A model generated the notes under the pieces. It was not told the origin of the DNA. It searched no databases and saw only the letters and a program-made list of their open reading frames with translations. 64,000 nt of DNA, from NCBI GenBank assembly GCA_964581175.1, contig CAZONI010000007.1, positions 26,814 through 90,813 of the forward strand. Reading direction: 5' to 3'. The stretch is from B46-G9 sp964581175 (GTDB lineage: Bacteria > Desulfobacterota > DSM-4660 > Desulfatiglandales > Desulfatiglandaceae). Of this stretch, positions 8,568 to 16,836 are shown piece after piece. Within the stretch, counting starts at the first letter, position 1. Each line of letters starts with the position of its first letter. The translations under genes were made by a program, and so were the position numbers.

Positions 8568-9777
8568 CCGGTCGCCCAAGTATATTGTTCTCATCGGGGA
8601 CGGCATGGCAGATTTCCCGATTCCCGAGCTGGGCGGGAAAACCCCTCTCGAGGTGGCCAAAACTCCCAACATGGACCGAATCGCCTCCTGCCGCCTAGGC
8701 CTCGTGAGAACCATACCTCACGGCATGGAGCCCGGCAGCGATGTGGCCAACCTTGCCCTGCTCGGCTATGATCCCGCGAAGTATCACACCGGACGCGGAC
8801 CCCTTGAGGCGGCCAGCATGGGAGTCTCCCTGGAGTCGGATCAGATGGCTTTCCGCATGAACCTGGTTACCCTTTCCCGTAGATCCCACGAAGAAATAAT
8901 CATGGTCAGTCACAGTGCGGGCGAACTATCCACGAGAGAGGGAAACGCGATTGTCGCTGATCTGAAGAAGACCCTGGAAAAGCCGGGGATTCATATCTAC
9001 CCGGGGGTCGCATACCGTCACCTCCTGGTGTGGGAGAACGGACCTGACGACATTGAAACCATACCTCCCCATGACGTGCTTGACCAAAACATGGCACCGT
9101 ATCTCTACGACAAGGCAACGGGGCCGATCCAGGAGGCCATCCGTTCTTCATGGCCGGTCCTGGAGAATCATCCGATAAATACAGACCGAAAAGAACAGGG
9201 CCTTGCAGAGGCCAATTCCATCTGGCCATGGGGACAGGGGAAGGCCCCAAAGCTCCCGTCTTTCTCACGAAAATTCGGACTCAAGGGCGGCGTGATTTCG
9301 GCGGTTGATCTGATCAAAGGGATCGGAGTATATGCGGGCCTCCAGCCCCTGCATGTGGCAGGCGCGACCGGGTATCTGAACTCCAATTTCAAAGGCAAGG
9401 TGGAAGCGGCTCTTGCACATTTGGAGAAGATGGATTTTATCTTTCTCCACGTGGAGGCCCCCGATGAAGCAGGGCATCATGGCGATATCGCTGAAAAGAT
9501 CGAGGCCATTGAAGTTTTTGACGCAAGGATTGTCGGACCGGTCCTTGAAGGCCTGCGGTCTTTCGGGGATTTCAGGATCATGGTTGCCAGCGATCATTTG
9601 ACTCCTATCGTCAGGAAGACCCATACCGCGGACCCCACTACCTTCGCGTGGGCCTCGAAACACGAGTTGGAAGCACGCCCTGTGACCGGTGCTTTCACCG
9701 AATCAGCAGCCCGAAAAAGCGGCATGTTTTTTGAGCGCGGTTACGACCTCATGCCCGCCTTTCTGGGATCGGCATAA
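8554..9777 (+). CDS. ApgM-type phosphoglycerate-mutase-like protein, putative homoserine kinase
   Basis: A 407-residue alkaline-phosphatase-superfamily protein of the archaeal-type cofactor-independent phosphoglycerate mutase group. Metal-site motifs: GDGMADFP at the N-terminus, GSDVANLALLGYDP, TGRGPLEAASMG, HVEAPDEAGHHGD near residue 300 and ASDHLTPIVRKTHT near the C-terminus. A subfamily of these proteins has been proposed to act as homoserine kinase in bacteria lacking ThrB; the 14-base overlap with hom supports that reading, but plain phosphoglycerate mutase activity remains possible. The ATG at 8554 is chosen because GAGGG lies eight bases upstream; a TTG at 8536 is in frame but lacks a good site. 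Confidence 0.88.
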   Translation: MDESNRSPKYIVLIGDGMADFPIPELGGKTPLEVAKTPNMDRIASCRLGLVRTIPHGMEPGSDVANLALLGYDPAKYHTGRGPLEAASMGVSLESDQMAFRMNLVTLSRRSHEEIIMVSHSAGELSTREGNAIVADLKKTLEKPGIHIYPGVAYRHLLVWENGPDDIETIPPHDVLDQNMAPYLYDKATGPIQEAIRSSWPVLENHPINTDRKEQGLAEANSIWPWGQGKAPKLPSFSRKFGLKGGVISAVDLIKGIGVYAGLQPLHVAGATGYLNSNFKGKVEAALAHLEKMDFIFLHVEAPDEAGHHGDIAEKIEAIEVFDARIVGPVLEGLRSFGDFRIMVASDHLTPIVRKTHTADPTTFAWASKHELEARPVTGAFTESAARKSGMFFERGYDLMPAFLGSA

Positions 9778-9781
9778 CCGC

Positions 9782-9811
9782 TTGACATGAGTGACTGTTT
9801 TGAAATAGCTT
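9782..9811 (+). promoter_or_regulatory. Possible sigma-70 promoter for adk
   Basis: A perfect TTGACA at 9782-9787 lies in the 113-base gap before adk. The matching -10 region is poor (TAGCTT after 18 bases), so this is only a candidate; adk could also be read through from the threonine genes. Confidence 0.3.
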
Positions 9812-9890
9812 TCAGGTAATCCTCAATGTTGTGCAGCAGCAACCAACACGCAACAGACAACCGCCAAAAAAAGTAAAAGGAGAAGAGAAA

Positions 9891-10574
9891 ATGAACATCC
9901 TGTTTTTCGGACCGAACGGCAGTGGAAAAGGCACGCAAGGCGCCATCGTCAAAGAGAAGTACTCTATTCCCCATATCGAAACGGGCGTCATCTTCCGTGG
10001 CAATATCTCTCGCGGTACCGATCTCGGAAAAGAAGCGAAAGGGTATATCGACAGGGGTGAACTGGTCCCGGACAGCATCACCATTCCCATGATCCTGGAC
10101 CGTCTCAAGGAAGATGACTGCAAAAACGGGTGGCTCCTGGATGGATTTCCCCGAAATCTGACCCAGGCGCAGGAAATGGACAAGGCCCTGAAAATCGAGG
10201 GCATCCATGTGGATACAGTCATCGAGATTGTTCTGGATCGCCGGATCGCAAAGAACAGGATCATGGGGCGCAGGCTCTGCGTCAACGACAACAACCATCC
10301 CAATAATGTCTTCATCGATGCCATCAAACCGGACGGCGACCGTTGCAGGGTGTGCGGCGGGAACCTCAAAACCCGATCGGACGATCAGGATGAGGCGGCC
10401 ATCGATCAGCGTCACAACATCTATTACGACGATGAAACGGGGACCGTGGCGGCTGTCAATTTCTACAAAGACCTTTCCGCCGGCAACGACGGCGGACCAA
10501 GAATAATCGAACTGGATGGAAGGCCGGGGGTAAAAGAAGTCTCTTCCGAACTGATGGCGAAACTGGAGGTCTAG
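9891..10574 (+). CDS. adk: Adenylate kinase, divergent P-loop and lid
   Basis: A 227-residue nucleotide kinase that converts ATP plus AMP into two ADP. P-loop GPNGSGKGTQ at residues 7-16 (the usual form has PPGAGKGTQ), AMP-site ETGVIFRGNI, GELVPDSI and the DGFPRNLTQAQ motif near residue 84. The lid is longer than usual and holds RLCVND, then CRVCGG about 25 residues later, so a zinc site would lack one of the four standard cysteines. The C-terminal part is also unlike standard Adk. ATG 9891 follows AAAGGAGAAG; a GTG at 9831 would add 20 polar residues before the first strand and is unlikely. Next gene starts nine bases downstream. Confidence 0.9.
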   Translation: MNILFFGPNGSGKGTQGAIVKEKYSIPHIETGVIFRGNISRGTDLGKEAKGYIDRGELVPDSITIPMILDRLKEDDCKNGWLLDGFPRNLTQAQEMDKALKIEGIHVDTVIEIVLDRRIAKNRIMGRRLCVNDNNHPNNVFIDAIKPDGDRCRVCGGNLKTRSDDQDEAAIDQRHNIYYDDETGTVAAVNFYKDLSAGNDGGPRIIELDGRPGVKEVSSELMAKLEV

Positions 10575-10582
10575 TCAAGGAC

Positions 10583-10987
10583 ATGGAATTCTATACAGCC
10601 GTCAACTGTATGGATGGACGGGTACAGATTCCCGTCATCACCTATCTCCAAAACCGGTTCGGCGCTGCCTATGTAGATATGATCACCGAGCCGGGCCCGA
10701 ATCGTTTGCTTGCCGACCAAACCGATTCAGCGCTGGTGGAATCTATCCTGAAGAGGGTGAGAATCTCCGTTGAAAAGCATGAATCAGGGGGAATTGCGGT
10801 GGTCGGTCACTATGACTGCGCGGGGAATCCTGCTCCGGAAGAGACGCAGGTTGCCCAGACGGAAAAGGCAGTCAGGCTTCTGCGGAAAGAGCACCCTGAC
10901 ATTGAAATTGTCGGCCTGTGGGTGGACAAGAACTGGGAAGTGAGCGATCTGCAGCTGCGGGATGGTATCCCGACTGCGCGGGAATGA
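10583..10987 (+). CDS. Small beta-carbonic-anhydrase-like protein
   Basis: A 134-residue protein, much shorter than classic beta-carbonic anhydrases (about 200). It keeps the zinc-ligand pattern: Cys9 and Asp11 in NCMDGR, then His76 and Cys79 in GHYDCAGNP. This fits the compact carbonic-anhydrase-like proteins seen in anaerobes; hydration of CO2 to bicarbonate is the expected but unproven reaction. It lies nine bases after adk and is probably co-transcribed. The last residues (RDGIPTARE) and the stop codon lie inside a sequence resembling a dispersed GGGAATGACGG-type repeat (10957-10990), so the native C-terminus may have been replaced. Confidence 0.8.
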   Translation: MEFYTAVNCMDGRVQIPVITYLQNRFGAAYVDMITEPGPNRLLADQTDSALVESILKRVRISVEKHESGGIAVVGHYDCAGNPAPEETQVAQTEKAVRLLRKEHPDIEIVGLWVDKNWEVSDLQLRDGIPTARE

Positions 10988-10990
10988 CGG
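10957..10990. repeat. REP-like palindromic sequence at gene end
   Basis: The stretch around GGTATCCCGACTGCGCGGGA followed by ATGACGG resembles the widespread intergenic element of the form TCATTCCCGCGNAGGCGGGAATCC: it has paired ATCCCG and CGGGA arms around a short loop. It overlaps the last codons of the carbonic-anhydrase-like gene. Only one copy was noticed in this window. Confidence 0.4.
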
Positions 10991-11036
10991 AACGGTTCGA
11001 TGTACCGCTATTTCCGGCTTATGCTGCGAAAAACTG

Positions 11037-12602
11037 CTATGTCGTGATCCGGGCGGGGATAGTGGTGATGGGAAGGATCACGGTAAACGTTGTCCCCTGC
11101 CCTTCTTTGCTTGCCACACTGATACGCCCGCCGTGCTTTGCCACGATTCCCTGGGAGACGCTGAGCCCCAGACCGGTCCCCTTGCCTTTGCCTTTGGTGG
11201 TGAAGAACGGATCGAAAATGGACGGCAGTATGTGGTCGGGAATACCCGACCCAGTGTCTATGACTTTCACTGCCACATAGTTGGGGTCATCGGCAGGAAG
11301 CACAATGATCTGGATCCTGTTTCCCTTGGAAGAAGCATCAACGGCATTCAGGATAAGGTTCAAAAACACCTGTTCCAGTTGCTGAACATCCCCGTGCACG
11401 CGAGGCAGGTTGTCGGTGGCCTGAAATTCAATCTTGATGCCTGACAGCTTTATCTGGTTCGAAGCCAGGGCGATGGTCTCCCGCAGCAGTTCGGTCAAAT
11501 CCAGGGATTCCAACTGAGAACTGCTTTCCCTGGCAAAGTCGAGCAGATTGCTGATGATTTTCTTGGAGCGGCCCGACTCGGTGATCAGGTCCTGTATCAT
11601 GTCCCTGCGCTCGTCATCATCCAGGGAGTCATAATCCTCGAGGAGCATGTGGGCCGTAAGTGTGATGTTGTTCAAGGGATTATTCAGCTCGTGCGCCACT
11701 CCTGCCGTCAGTGTACCGACAGCCCGCATCTTGTGCGATTGGACCAGGATGGCCTCCCGGTTCTCCAGTTCCAGGATCATCTGGTTGACGGCAATGGCCA
11801 TGTCGGTAAATTCATCCTGGTAGCGCTTGGCGGGGGTAATAGGGGTAAAGTCCCCGGACGCAATTCGTTTGGCATACCTCGAAAAGCGCCTTGTATTGCC
11901 GAGGATCCTGCTCCCCAGGAATGACGCGTTCAGGACCAGGAAAATGAGCAGGATGACGAGTGAATAGATGTGTATCGTACGCGAAAGGGAAATAATTTTG
12001 GATAAAGCCGCCCTATCTCTTCTTATGAGATCCTGGGCCATGGAGACCATTTGCCCGCCATATTTTCTCAATCCCAGTTCGGTCTCCTTCTTCAGGCGAA
12101 ACTGGTCCGGTACAAAAACATCACTCTCCTGCATGACCGAAAGCTTCTCCAGGAGCCTCCGATACTTGTCCATGTCTGAAACGATGATTGCGTGCGTATC
12201 CTCCCCCAGGATTTTCCTGAGTTCGCCTTCATTTCGTTTCAGTGTCTCCCCGGCCTTTTCGACATTATCCAGAGCATCATCCAGATTGGTCCCGTAGAGA
12301 AAAAAATTCTTTTCAAAGCGCCGTGCCTGGACAATTTCAAGGGTAAACTCATTGGCGATTTCCAGAAAATGGAGTTTCGTGGCGACTTGGGAACTGGTCA
12401 TTATGAGGGCTGCCGCGATTCCCGCGGCAAAGAGGAAGACCAGAAGAAAGCTGAGGTAGATCTGGAGGCGCAGGGTGATACGTTTTCGAGAAAGAAGGGC
12501 CTTGTGGGCTTCCTCCACCGCCTTTATGCGGTCATACGTTCCCTCGAGAACGCCTGCTTCTTCCTCCACTCCATTCTTGTACAATACTTGCTCCGGGGTC
12601 AT
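11037..12602 (-). CDS. Membrane sensor histidine kinase
   Basis: A 521-residue kinase of the inner membrane. Domains: N-terminal cytoplasmic stretch with a likely coiled coil (1-45), membrane helix 47-68, helical periplasmic sensor about 70-208 with the motif ARRFEKNFFLY at 93-103, second helix 210-231, HAMP about 232-285, then the phosphorylation box VAHELNNPLNN with the acceptor at His304, and a HATPase domain with DTGSGIP and GTGLGLSV. The RRFEKNF-type motif is shared with two other kinases in the window and resembles helical-bundle (HBM/4HB) ligand sensors. It is last in the minus-strand arm of the cluster, 33 bases after its probable receiver partner; a GC hairpin lies in that gap. Ligand unknown. 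Confidence 0.93.
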   Translation of the reverse strand: MTPEQVLYKNGVEEEAGVLEGTYDRIKAVEEAHKALLSRKRITLRLQIYLSFLLVFLFAAGIAAALIMTSSQVATKLHFLEIANEFTLEIVQARRFEKNFFLYGTNLDDALDNVEKAGETLKRNEGELRKILGEDTHAIIVSDMDKYRRLLEKLSVMQESDVFVPDQFRLKKETELGLRKYGGQMVSMAQDLIRRDRAALSKIISLSRTIHIYSLVILLIFLVLNASFLGSRILGNTRRFSRYAKRIASGDFTPITPAKRYQDEFTDMAIAVNQMILELENREAILVQSHKMRAVGTLTAGVAHELNNPLNNITLTAHMLLEDYDSLDDDERRDMIQDLITESGRSKKIISNLLDFARESSSQLESLDLTELLRETIALASNQIKLSGIKIEFQATDNLPRVHGDVQQLEQVFLNLILNAVDASSKGNRIQIIVLPADDPNYVAVKVIDTGSGIPDHILPSIFDPFFTTKGKGKGTGLGLSVSQGIVAKHGGRISVASKEGQGTTFTVILPITTIPARITT

Positions 12603-12614
12603 GTCCCTGCATCC

Positions 12615-12632
12615 GGCGCCGGTGCCGGCGCC
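12615..12632. repeat. Perfect GC-rich inverted repeat between receiver and kinase genes
   Basis: GGCGCCGG and CCGGCGCC, separated by two bases, form a perfect 8-bp inverted repeat in the 33-base gap between the receiver stop (12636) and the kinase start (12602). In the minus-strand transcript it would be a very stable hairpin 12 bases before the kinase ATG. No T-tract follows, so it is not a standard terminator. It may lower kinase output relative to the receiver. Confidence 0.6.
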
Positions 12633-12635
12633 GTC

Positions 12636-13049
12636 CTATCCGTTGTCTGTTGCGGGGCTTTCAAAGTCGATGGACGAGCCCAGGGCCTTTGCGGCCTTGG
12701 CAATCACTTTTCTGAGATCATCAGGTTTAAACGGTTTCGCGATAAAATCGAAAGCCCCCTTTTCCATTGCCTCGCGGGCCACAGCCATCATGGCGTAGCC
12801 CGTAATCATGATCACCTTGGTACGTTTCGATTTCTTGACCACCTCTTCCAGCACCTGCAGGCCGTCAATCTCATCCATCCGGATATCAGTAACCACGATA
12901 TCAAATTCTCTCTCATTGATACGGTCCAGGGCCGCCTTCGGATCTTCAAAGACCTCTACGTCACAGCCGATCTTGGCAAGGGCCGGTTTGAGTCTCTTGC
13001 CCACAATGGGCTCATCATCCAGGAGCAGAACATCCAGCCGTTCAGACAT
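12636..13049 (-). CDS. Stand-alone response regulator receiver
   Basis: A 137-residue single-domain receiver with no output domain. The acidic pocket is LLDDEP (residues 10-13), the acceptor is Asp55 in VVTDIRM, the conserved threonine is in MITGYA and the lysine in IAKPF. It is very similar in wording to two other lone receivers here (23422-23814 and 30800-31186), including the shared IVGxRLKPAL and FDFIAKPF segments. With no DNA-binding part it must act by protein contact or as a phosphate relay. It directly precedes the sensor kinase in the same operon. Confidence 0.93.
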   Translation of the reverse strand: MSERLDVLLLDDEPIVGKRLKPALAKIGCDVEVFEDPKAALDRINEREFDIVVTDIRMDEIDGLQVLEEVVKKSKRTKVIMITGYAMMAVAREAMEKGAFDFIAKPFKPDDLRKVIAKAAKALGSSIDFESPATDNG

Positions 13050-13174
13050 GACATCCTCCTTGTTTGCTTATGATTCGCTGAAATTTCCGCTGGTTCTCTT
13101 GTGCAGCTTTCCCCCTTTCCAAATCAAGAATCGAGGCACGCTTGCTGCCGGCGGGGAGATTTGTAACCACAGAC

Positions 13175-13999
13175 TCACCGCGCGCTCTCAGCCGCCTGTC
13201 TGAAAATGTCAGTGGCCACATGCACTTCTACATAACCCACGCCCTCGACGCCGCTGGCCAACTCCTTGATGGCCTCAGTCCTTTTCCGCTTTTCCCTTTT
13301 CACTGCCTTGGTTTCCACCACCACCGTTCTTCCATCCGCTGTTACCTTGGCGTCGGGAAACCGCTCCATAAGCAAAACCCGTACCCTACAGGCGAGCTCT
13401 TTGTCCCGGAGACATTTGATCGAATAGGTCATGGGTTTGAATTTCCGGTACCCCGCCATATCGACTATGGTTTTCACCGCCTCGTCGGGGTCTATCTGGC
13501 TCAAACTGATCACCATGTCGTAGTTGGAGGGATCTGTTTCATCCAGGTTGAAGGTGTCGAGCGACCAGTTCCTGCGTTGTTCTTCACGCCGTTTGAGCAT
13601 CTTCTTCACCTTTTCGGGGGAGGCGTTTGCTTCCAAGGACAGTTCGGTGGCCAGCGCACCGGGGTCCGAGAGAACCCGTACTTTCAGGACATGCGAAACG
13701 CCCAGAACATACAGGTGTGCCGCCAAACCATGACAGACCACGTTGTCTTCAAGGAGATGTCCGAAGCTAGCCTCCTGAATGTAGGCAAGGTACCTGCTCC
13801 TGAGCTTGGAAGAAAGGCCCAAAAAGGATGGGGTCTCATCCAGCGCCTTCACGAGCTTTTCCTCCTGCAAACCATACTTCGCACATACCGGCGGCAGGAT
13901 TTCCCGGTCCACATAATCGTACCCAATGGCCCGTCCGGCTTTTTCCCCGATTTCCCGGCCGGTCCTATAGGAGTCAGAAGAAATGATAATTATGGGCAT
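13175..13999 (-). CDS. Cytidylate-kinase-like family protein with BON-like tail
   Basis: A 274-residue P-loop-fold protein related to the cytidylate-kinase-like family (Cytidylate_kin2). The N-terminal loop reads SDSYRTGREIGEK, lacking the Gly-Lys-Ser/Thr of an active P-loop. Next come the family-like CHGLAAHLYVLGVSHVLKVRV strand region and an RNWSLDTFN...YDMVISL segment. Residues about 205-265 look like a BON domain (CRVRVLLMERFPDAKVTADG through GVEGVGYVEVHV), a fold often tied to membrane or ligand contact. It sits 125 bases before the receiver gene and downstream of a paralogue. Whether it phosphorylates anything is doubtful; a nucleotide-sensing or scaffold role is my inference. Confidence 0.8.
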   Translation of the reverse strand: MPIIIISSDSYRTGREIGEKAGRAIGYDYVDREILPPVCAKYGLQEEKLVKALDETPSFLGLSSKLRSRYLAYIQEASFGHLLEDNVVCHGLAAHLYVLGVSHVLKVRVLSDPGALATELSLEANASPEKVKKMLKRREEQRRNWSLDTFNLDETDPSNYDMVISLSQIDPDEAVKTIVDMAGYRKFKPMTYSIKCLRDKELACRVRVLLMERFPDAKVTADGRTVVVETKAVKREKRKRTEAIKELASGVEGVGYVEVHVATDIFRQAAESAR

Positions 14000-14189
14000 A
14001 GTAGCATCCTCTCAGTTTAGGGGTGGGTTTCCGTTTTCCCTCAATTCAATGGATCTTCGGTTGTTCCGGTTAAAGAGTGCCTTCAGGCAGTTTCAAGTTA
14101 TGGAGTACGGGCTAGGCTCTTCTTTCTCATGAAGCGGCCTTCTGCGGTTTGCATACAGGCAGGTGAGCCCTGAAACGCCGGATTATCTC

Positions 14190-15002
14190 TTATACCGCAT
14201 CTTGAGGAATGGGCACTCCTGCATGGACTTCAAGGTTGTTTATCCCCTCAATCTCCTTTTCCAACTCCTTTGCCTTCTTCTTAAGCTTGTTGACCTGGCG
14301 ATCGCCGGCCTCGGTGAAAATGAGGACATTTCCGCTCTCAGCGGTGACTCCCACATCAAAAAAAGGGTCCACAAGAGCGGCTTTCACCTGGCAGGCCTGC
14401 TCAAGGTTCTTCATTTTCCTGCGGTGACTTTCCGTGGTCTTGAATTGGTCTCTTGTGGCTGCCTGGCAGATAAAATCAACAGCGTCGGAGACCGTCAGCT
14501 TACTTATGTGAACAACCAGGTCGTATAGAGAACTGTCCCAGGGATCTACGCCATAGAGGGTTTTAGTCCATCCTCTCCGTTCCTCATCATCCTTTTCCAG
14601 GAGAACACGGGCCTCTTCTTCGTTGATGACTTCCCGTTCCACCTCAGCCTTGATCCGATCACCCATATCGGCAATAATCCTTACCTTGAGCACGTTTGGC
14701 ACGCCGGTGAGCAGCACGTGGCCGGCAAGGCCGTGATAGACCACGTTATCGTTTGCTACCCGGTGCATCAGCGCGCTCCGGATATAGGCGATGAAAATCT
14801 GCTTGCCGTGTTTGAACCGGTCCAGGATTGAAGGCGCATCATGGATGGCGCGTATAAGCTTTACCTCAGGGATATGGAAACGGTCGCTGGCATCCAGGAG
14901 AACATCCCGGCTCACACACTCGTATCCCAAGCGCTCGGCGACCTTTTCGGCCACCTCCTTCCCCTTACTGTAAGATCCGCGCGATATTGTTATGATTGCC
15001 AT
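14190..15002 (-). CDS. Cytidylate-kinase-like family protein, second paralogue
   Basis: A 270-residue paralogue of the neighbouring 13175-13999 gene. Its loop is ISRGSYSKGKEVAEKVAE, closer to a P-loop (GxxxxGK) but with Glu in place of Ser/Thr after the lysine. Shared blocks: YHGLAGHVLLTGVPNVLKVRI, the ERRGWTKTLYGVD segment, YDLVVHIS, and a C-terminal BON-like part ending NNLEVHAGV. ATG 15002 is chosen since GGAAG lies just upstream; the frame's earlier start (15038) would overlap the permease. It starts 25 bases after the permease stop, so they are likely co-transcribed. Confidence 0.8.
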   Translation of the reverse strand: MAIITISRGSYSKGKEVAEKVAERLGYECVSRDVLLDASDRFHIPEVKLIRAIHDAPSILDRFKHGKQIFIAYIRSALMHRVANDNVVYHGLAGHVLLTGVPNVLKVRIIADMGDRIKAEVEREVINEEEARVLLEKDDEERRGWTKTLYGVDPWDSSLYDLVVHISKLTVSDAVDFICQAATRDQFKTTESHRRKMKNLEQACQVKAALVDPFFDVGVTAESGNVLIFTEAGDRQVNKLKKKAKELEKEIEGINNLEVHAGVPIPQDAV

Positions 15003-15027
15003 GGTATTTCTTCCCTGCTTTCCGGGT

Positions 15028-16836
15028 TTACACACCATAAACCACGTAAATCATTCCGATCATAACCACAATAAAAACAACACTTATCACGATCCCCGCC
15101 TTCATGAAGTCCACACTCCTGTATCGTCCCGGTCCCATGTACAGCGCGTTGACCTGGTGCGTGGGCAGCATAAAGGAATTACTGGTAGCAAGGCCGACAA
15201 CAAGTGCCGCCATGCGGGGGTCCGCGTGAGCCGCCATGGCCATGTTGACCACAAGGGGCACCAGAAGCACCGTGGCGCCCACATTGGATATTACCAGGGT
15301 AAAAACAGTCGACAGGATCCCGATAACCGTCAGAAGAATAATGGGCTGCACTGTGCCGATGGCATTCAACACGGCATGGGCTATCCACGCGGCCGTTCCC
15401 GTCTTCTCGGTTGCGATACCCAGAGGGATGAGACCGGCCAGCAGAAAAATAGTCCGCCAGTCGACCGCCCTGTAGGCTTCATCTATGCTGAGCACCCGGG
15501 TGACAACCATGCCCAGGGCACCGGTCATGAGGCTTACAGAAAGCTGGATCTTGAATATCATGATCATCGTCAACGCCACAGCCAGCCAGAGCCCCGCCCA
15601 CAGGGCCTTTTCGGGACGCATCAGTTCCACGTCTATGGGCGTTGTAAAAAGAAGGCTCCTTTCTTCCTGGAGCAATTTGAGCCGGTGCCAGGTACCCTGT
15701 ATCAGGATGGCATCGCCCACATTGAGGACAAGATCCCCTATTTCTGCCCTGTACGTCTCTCCATGCCGGTAAATAGCAAGCGGTGTCACGCGAAAACGGT
15801 CCTGCAGATTTATCTGGTTGAGGGTCTTGCCCGCAACAGGGGAACGGGGAGCCACAACTGCTTCCACGGTACCCGATGTTGTGTCGGACACGTCGTCCTT
15901 AAAAACCTCCAGCGCATCCTTGAGCATCATGCCCTCTTCTTCTGCCATGCGACGCACATCTCTCTCCCGGCCATATACCAAGAAGTCTATATCCGACCGG
16001 ACCTCTGCTTCCGGGGCGGGGGAAAGAAGCTTGAAATCAGGAGGTTCAATAATGCCGACCACATTGACAAGATAGCGGCGTTTCAGATCCTCAACGACCA
16101 CAGGTTCCCGATAATGGGTAAAATCAGCAGGAGTATGCAATTCATAAGGCTCGCCCAGTTCTTCGAGGGCATGACGCAGCTCGGGTGCCGGTCCTGCTTC
16201 GGCGGAGTCCATGGATCCCCTGGGCAGGATGAACCGGCCGAAAAGGATGAAGCAGGCGATCCCGCTCGTAACCAGGGCCAGACCTATGGGAGTGACGTCA
16301 AACAGGTGAAAAGGTCGGAGATGAAAAGGTTCCAGGAGGTCATTGAGAAGAATCAGCGGGCTGCACCCCACCAGGGTAATGGTGCCGCCGAGAATCGCGG
16401 AAAACCCTACGGGCATCAGGAGCTTGCTCAAAGGGATCTTGAGCATCTTGCTCACCCGCTGGATGGCAGGAAGAAATAGTGCGGCTGCGCCGATATTCTG
16501 CATGAAACTGGAGATACCGGCTACTGTCAGCGAGATGGCAATAACCACACGCGATTCGCTTCTCCCGGCGACCCGGAGCACCGGCCGTACCAGTCGATTA
16601 ATGAGCCCCGTTTTATCCAGCCCGGCGCCGATAATAATGACCGCGATGATAGAAATAACCGCATTACTGCTGAAACCGACAAAGGCCTCTTTCGGTGTTA
16701 CAAGATGAAGGAGGGGGAGGGCCACCATCATGAGAATCGCAACCACATCGACCCGCACCCATTCGGCGATGAATAGGAAAATGGCTACCCCGATCATGAT
16801 CATCACGAGGATCATTTCAGTCGTCAATGGTTCCAT
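15028..16836 (-). CDS. SLC13-family (DASS) anion permease with TrkA-C domains
   Basis: A 602-residue inner-membrane permease with two blocks of hydrophobic helices separated by a soluble middle. First half about 1-220 includes GFSSNAVISIIAVIIIGAGL and GTITLVGCSPLILLNDLL; second half about 415-602 includes ATSNSFMLPTHQVNALYMGP, the permuted SNT-type signature of sodium/anion symporters. The middle, about 230-400, holds one clear RCK/TrkA C-terminal domain (VEAVVAPRSPVAGKTLNQI...GDAILIQG) and a weaker one before it. Family members carry sulfate, dicarboxylates or related anions; here sulfate or another oxyanion is plausible but unproven. It is the first gene of the minus-strand arm, divergent from the kinase at 17211. 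Confidence 0.9.
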   Translation of the reverse strand: MEPLTTEMILVMIMIGVAIFLFIAEWVRVDVVAILMMVALPLLHLVTPKEAFVGFSSNAVISIIAVIIIGAGLDKTGLINRLVRPVLRVAGRSESRVVIAISLTVAGISSFMQNIGAAALFLPAIQRVSKMLKIPLSKLLMPVGFSAILGGTITLVGCSPLILLNDLLEPFHLRPFHLFDVTPIGLALVTSGIACFILFGRFILPRGSMDSAEAGPAPELRHALEELGEPYELHTPADFTHYREPVVVEDLKRRYLVNVVGIIEPPDFKLLSPAPEAEVRSDIDFLVYGRERDVRRMAEEEGMMLKDALEVFKDDVSDTTSGTVEAVVAPRSPVAGKTLNQINLQDRFRVTPLAIYRHGETYRAEIGDLVLNVGDAILIQGTWHRLKLLQEERSLLFTTPIDVELMRPEKALWAGLWLAVALTMIMIFKIQLSVSLMTGALGMVVTRVLSIDEAYRAVDWRTIFLLAGLIPLGIATEKTGTAAWIAHAVLNAIGTVQPIILLTVIGILSTVFTLVISNVGATVLLVPLVVNMAMAAHADPRMAALVVGLATSNSFMLPTHQVNALYMGPGRYRSVDFMKAGIVISVVFIVVMIGMIYVVYGV

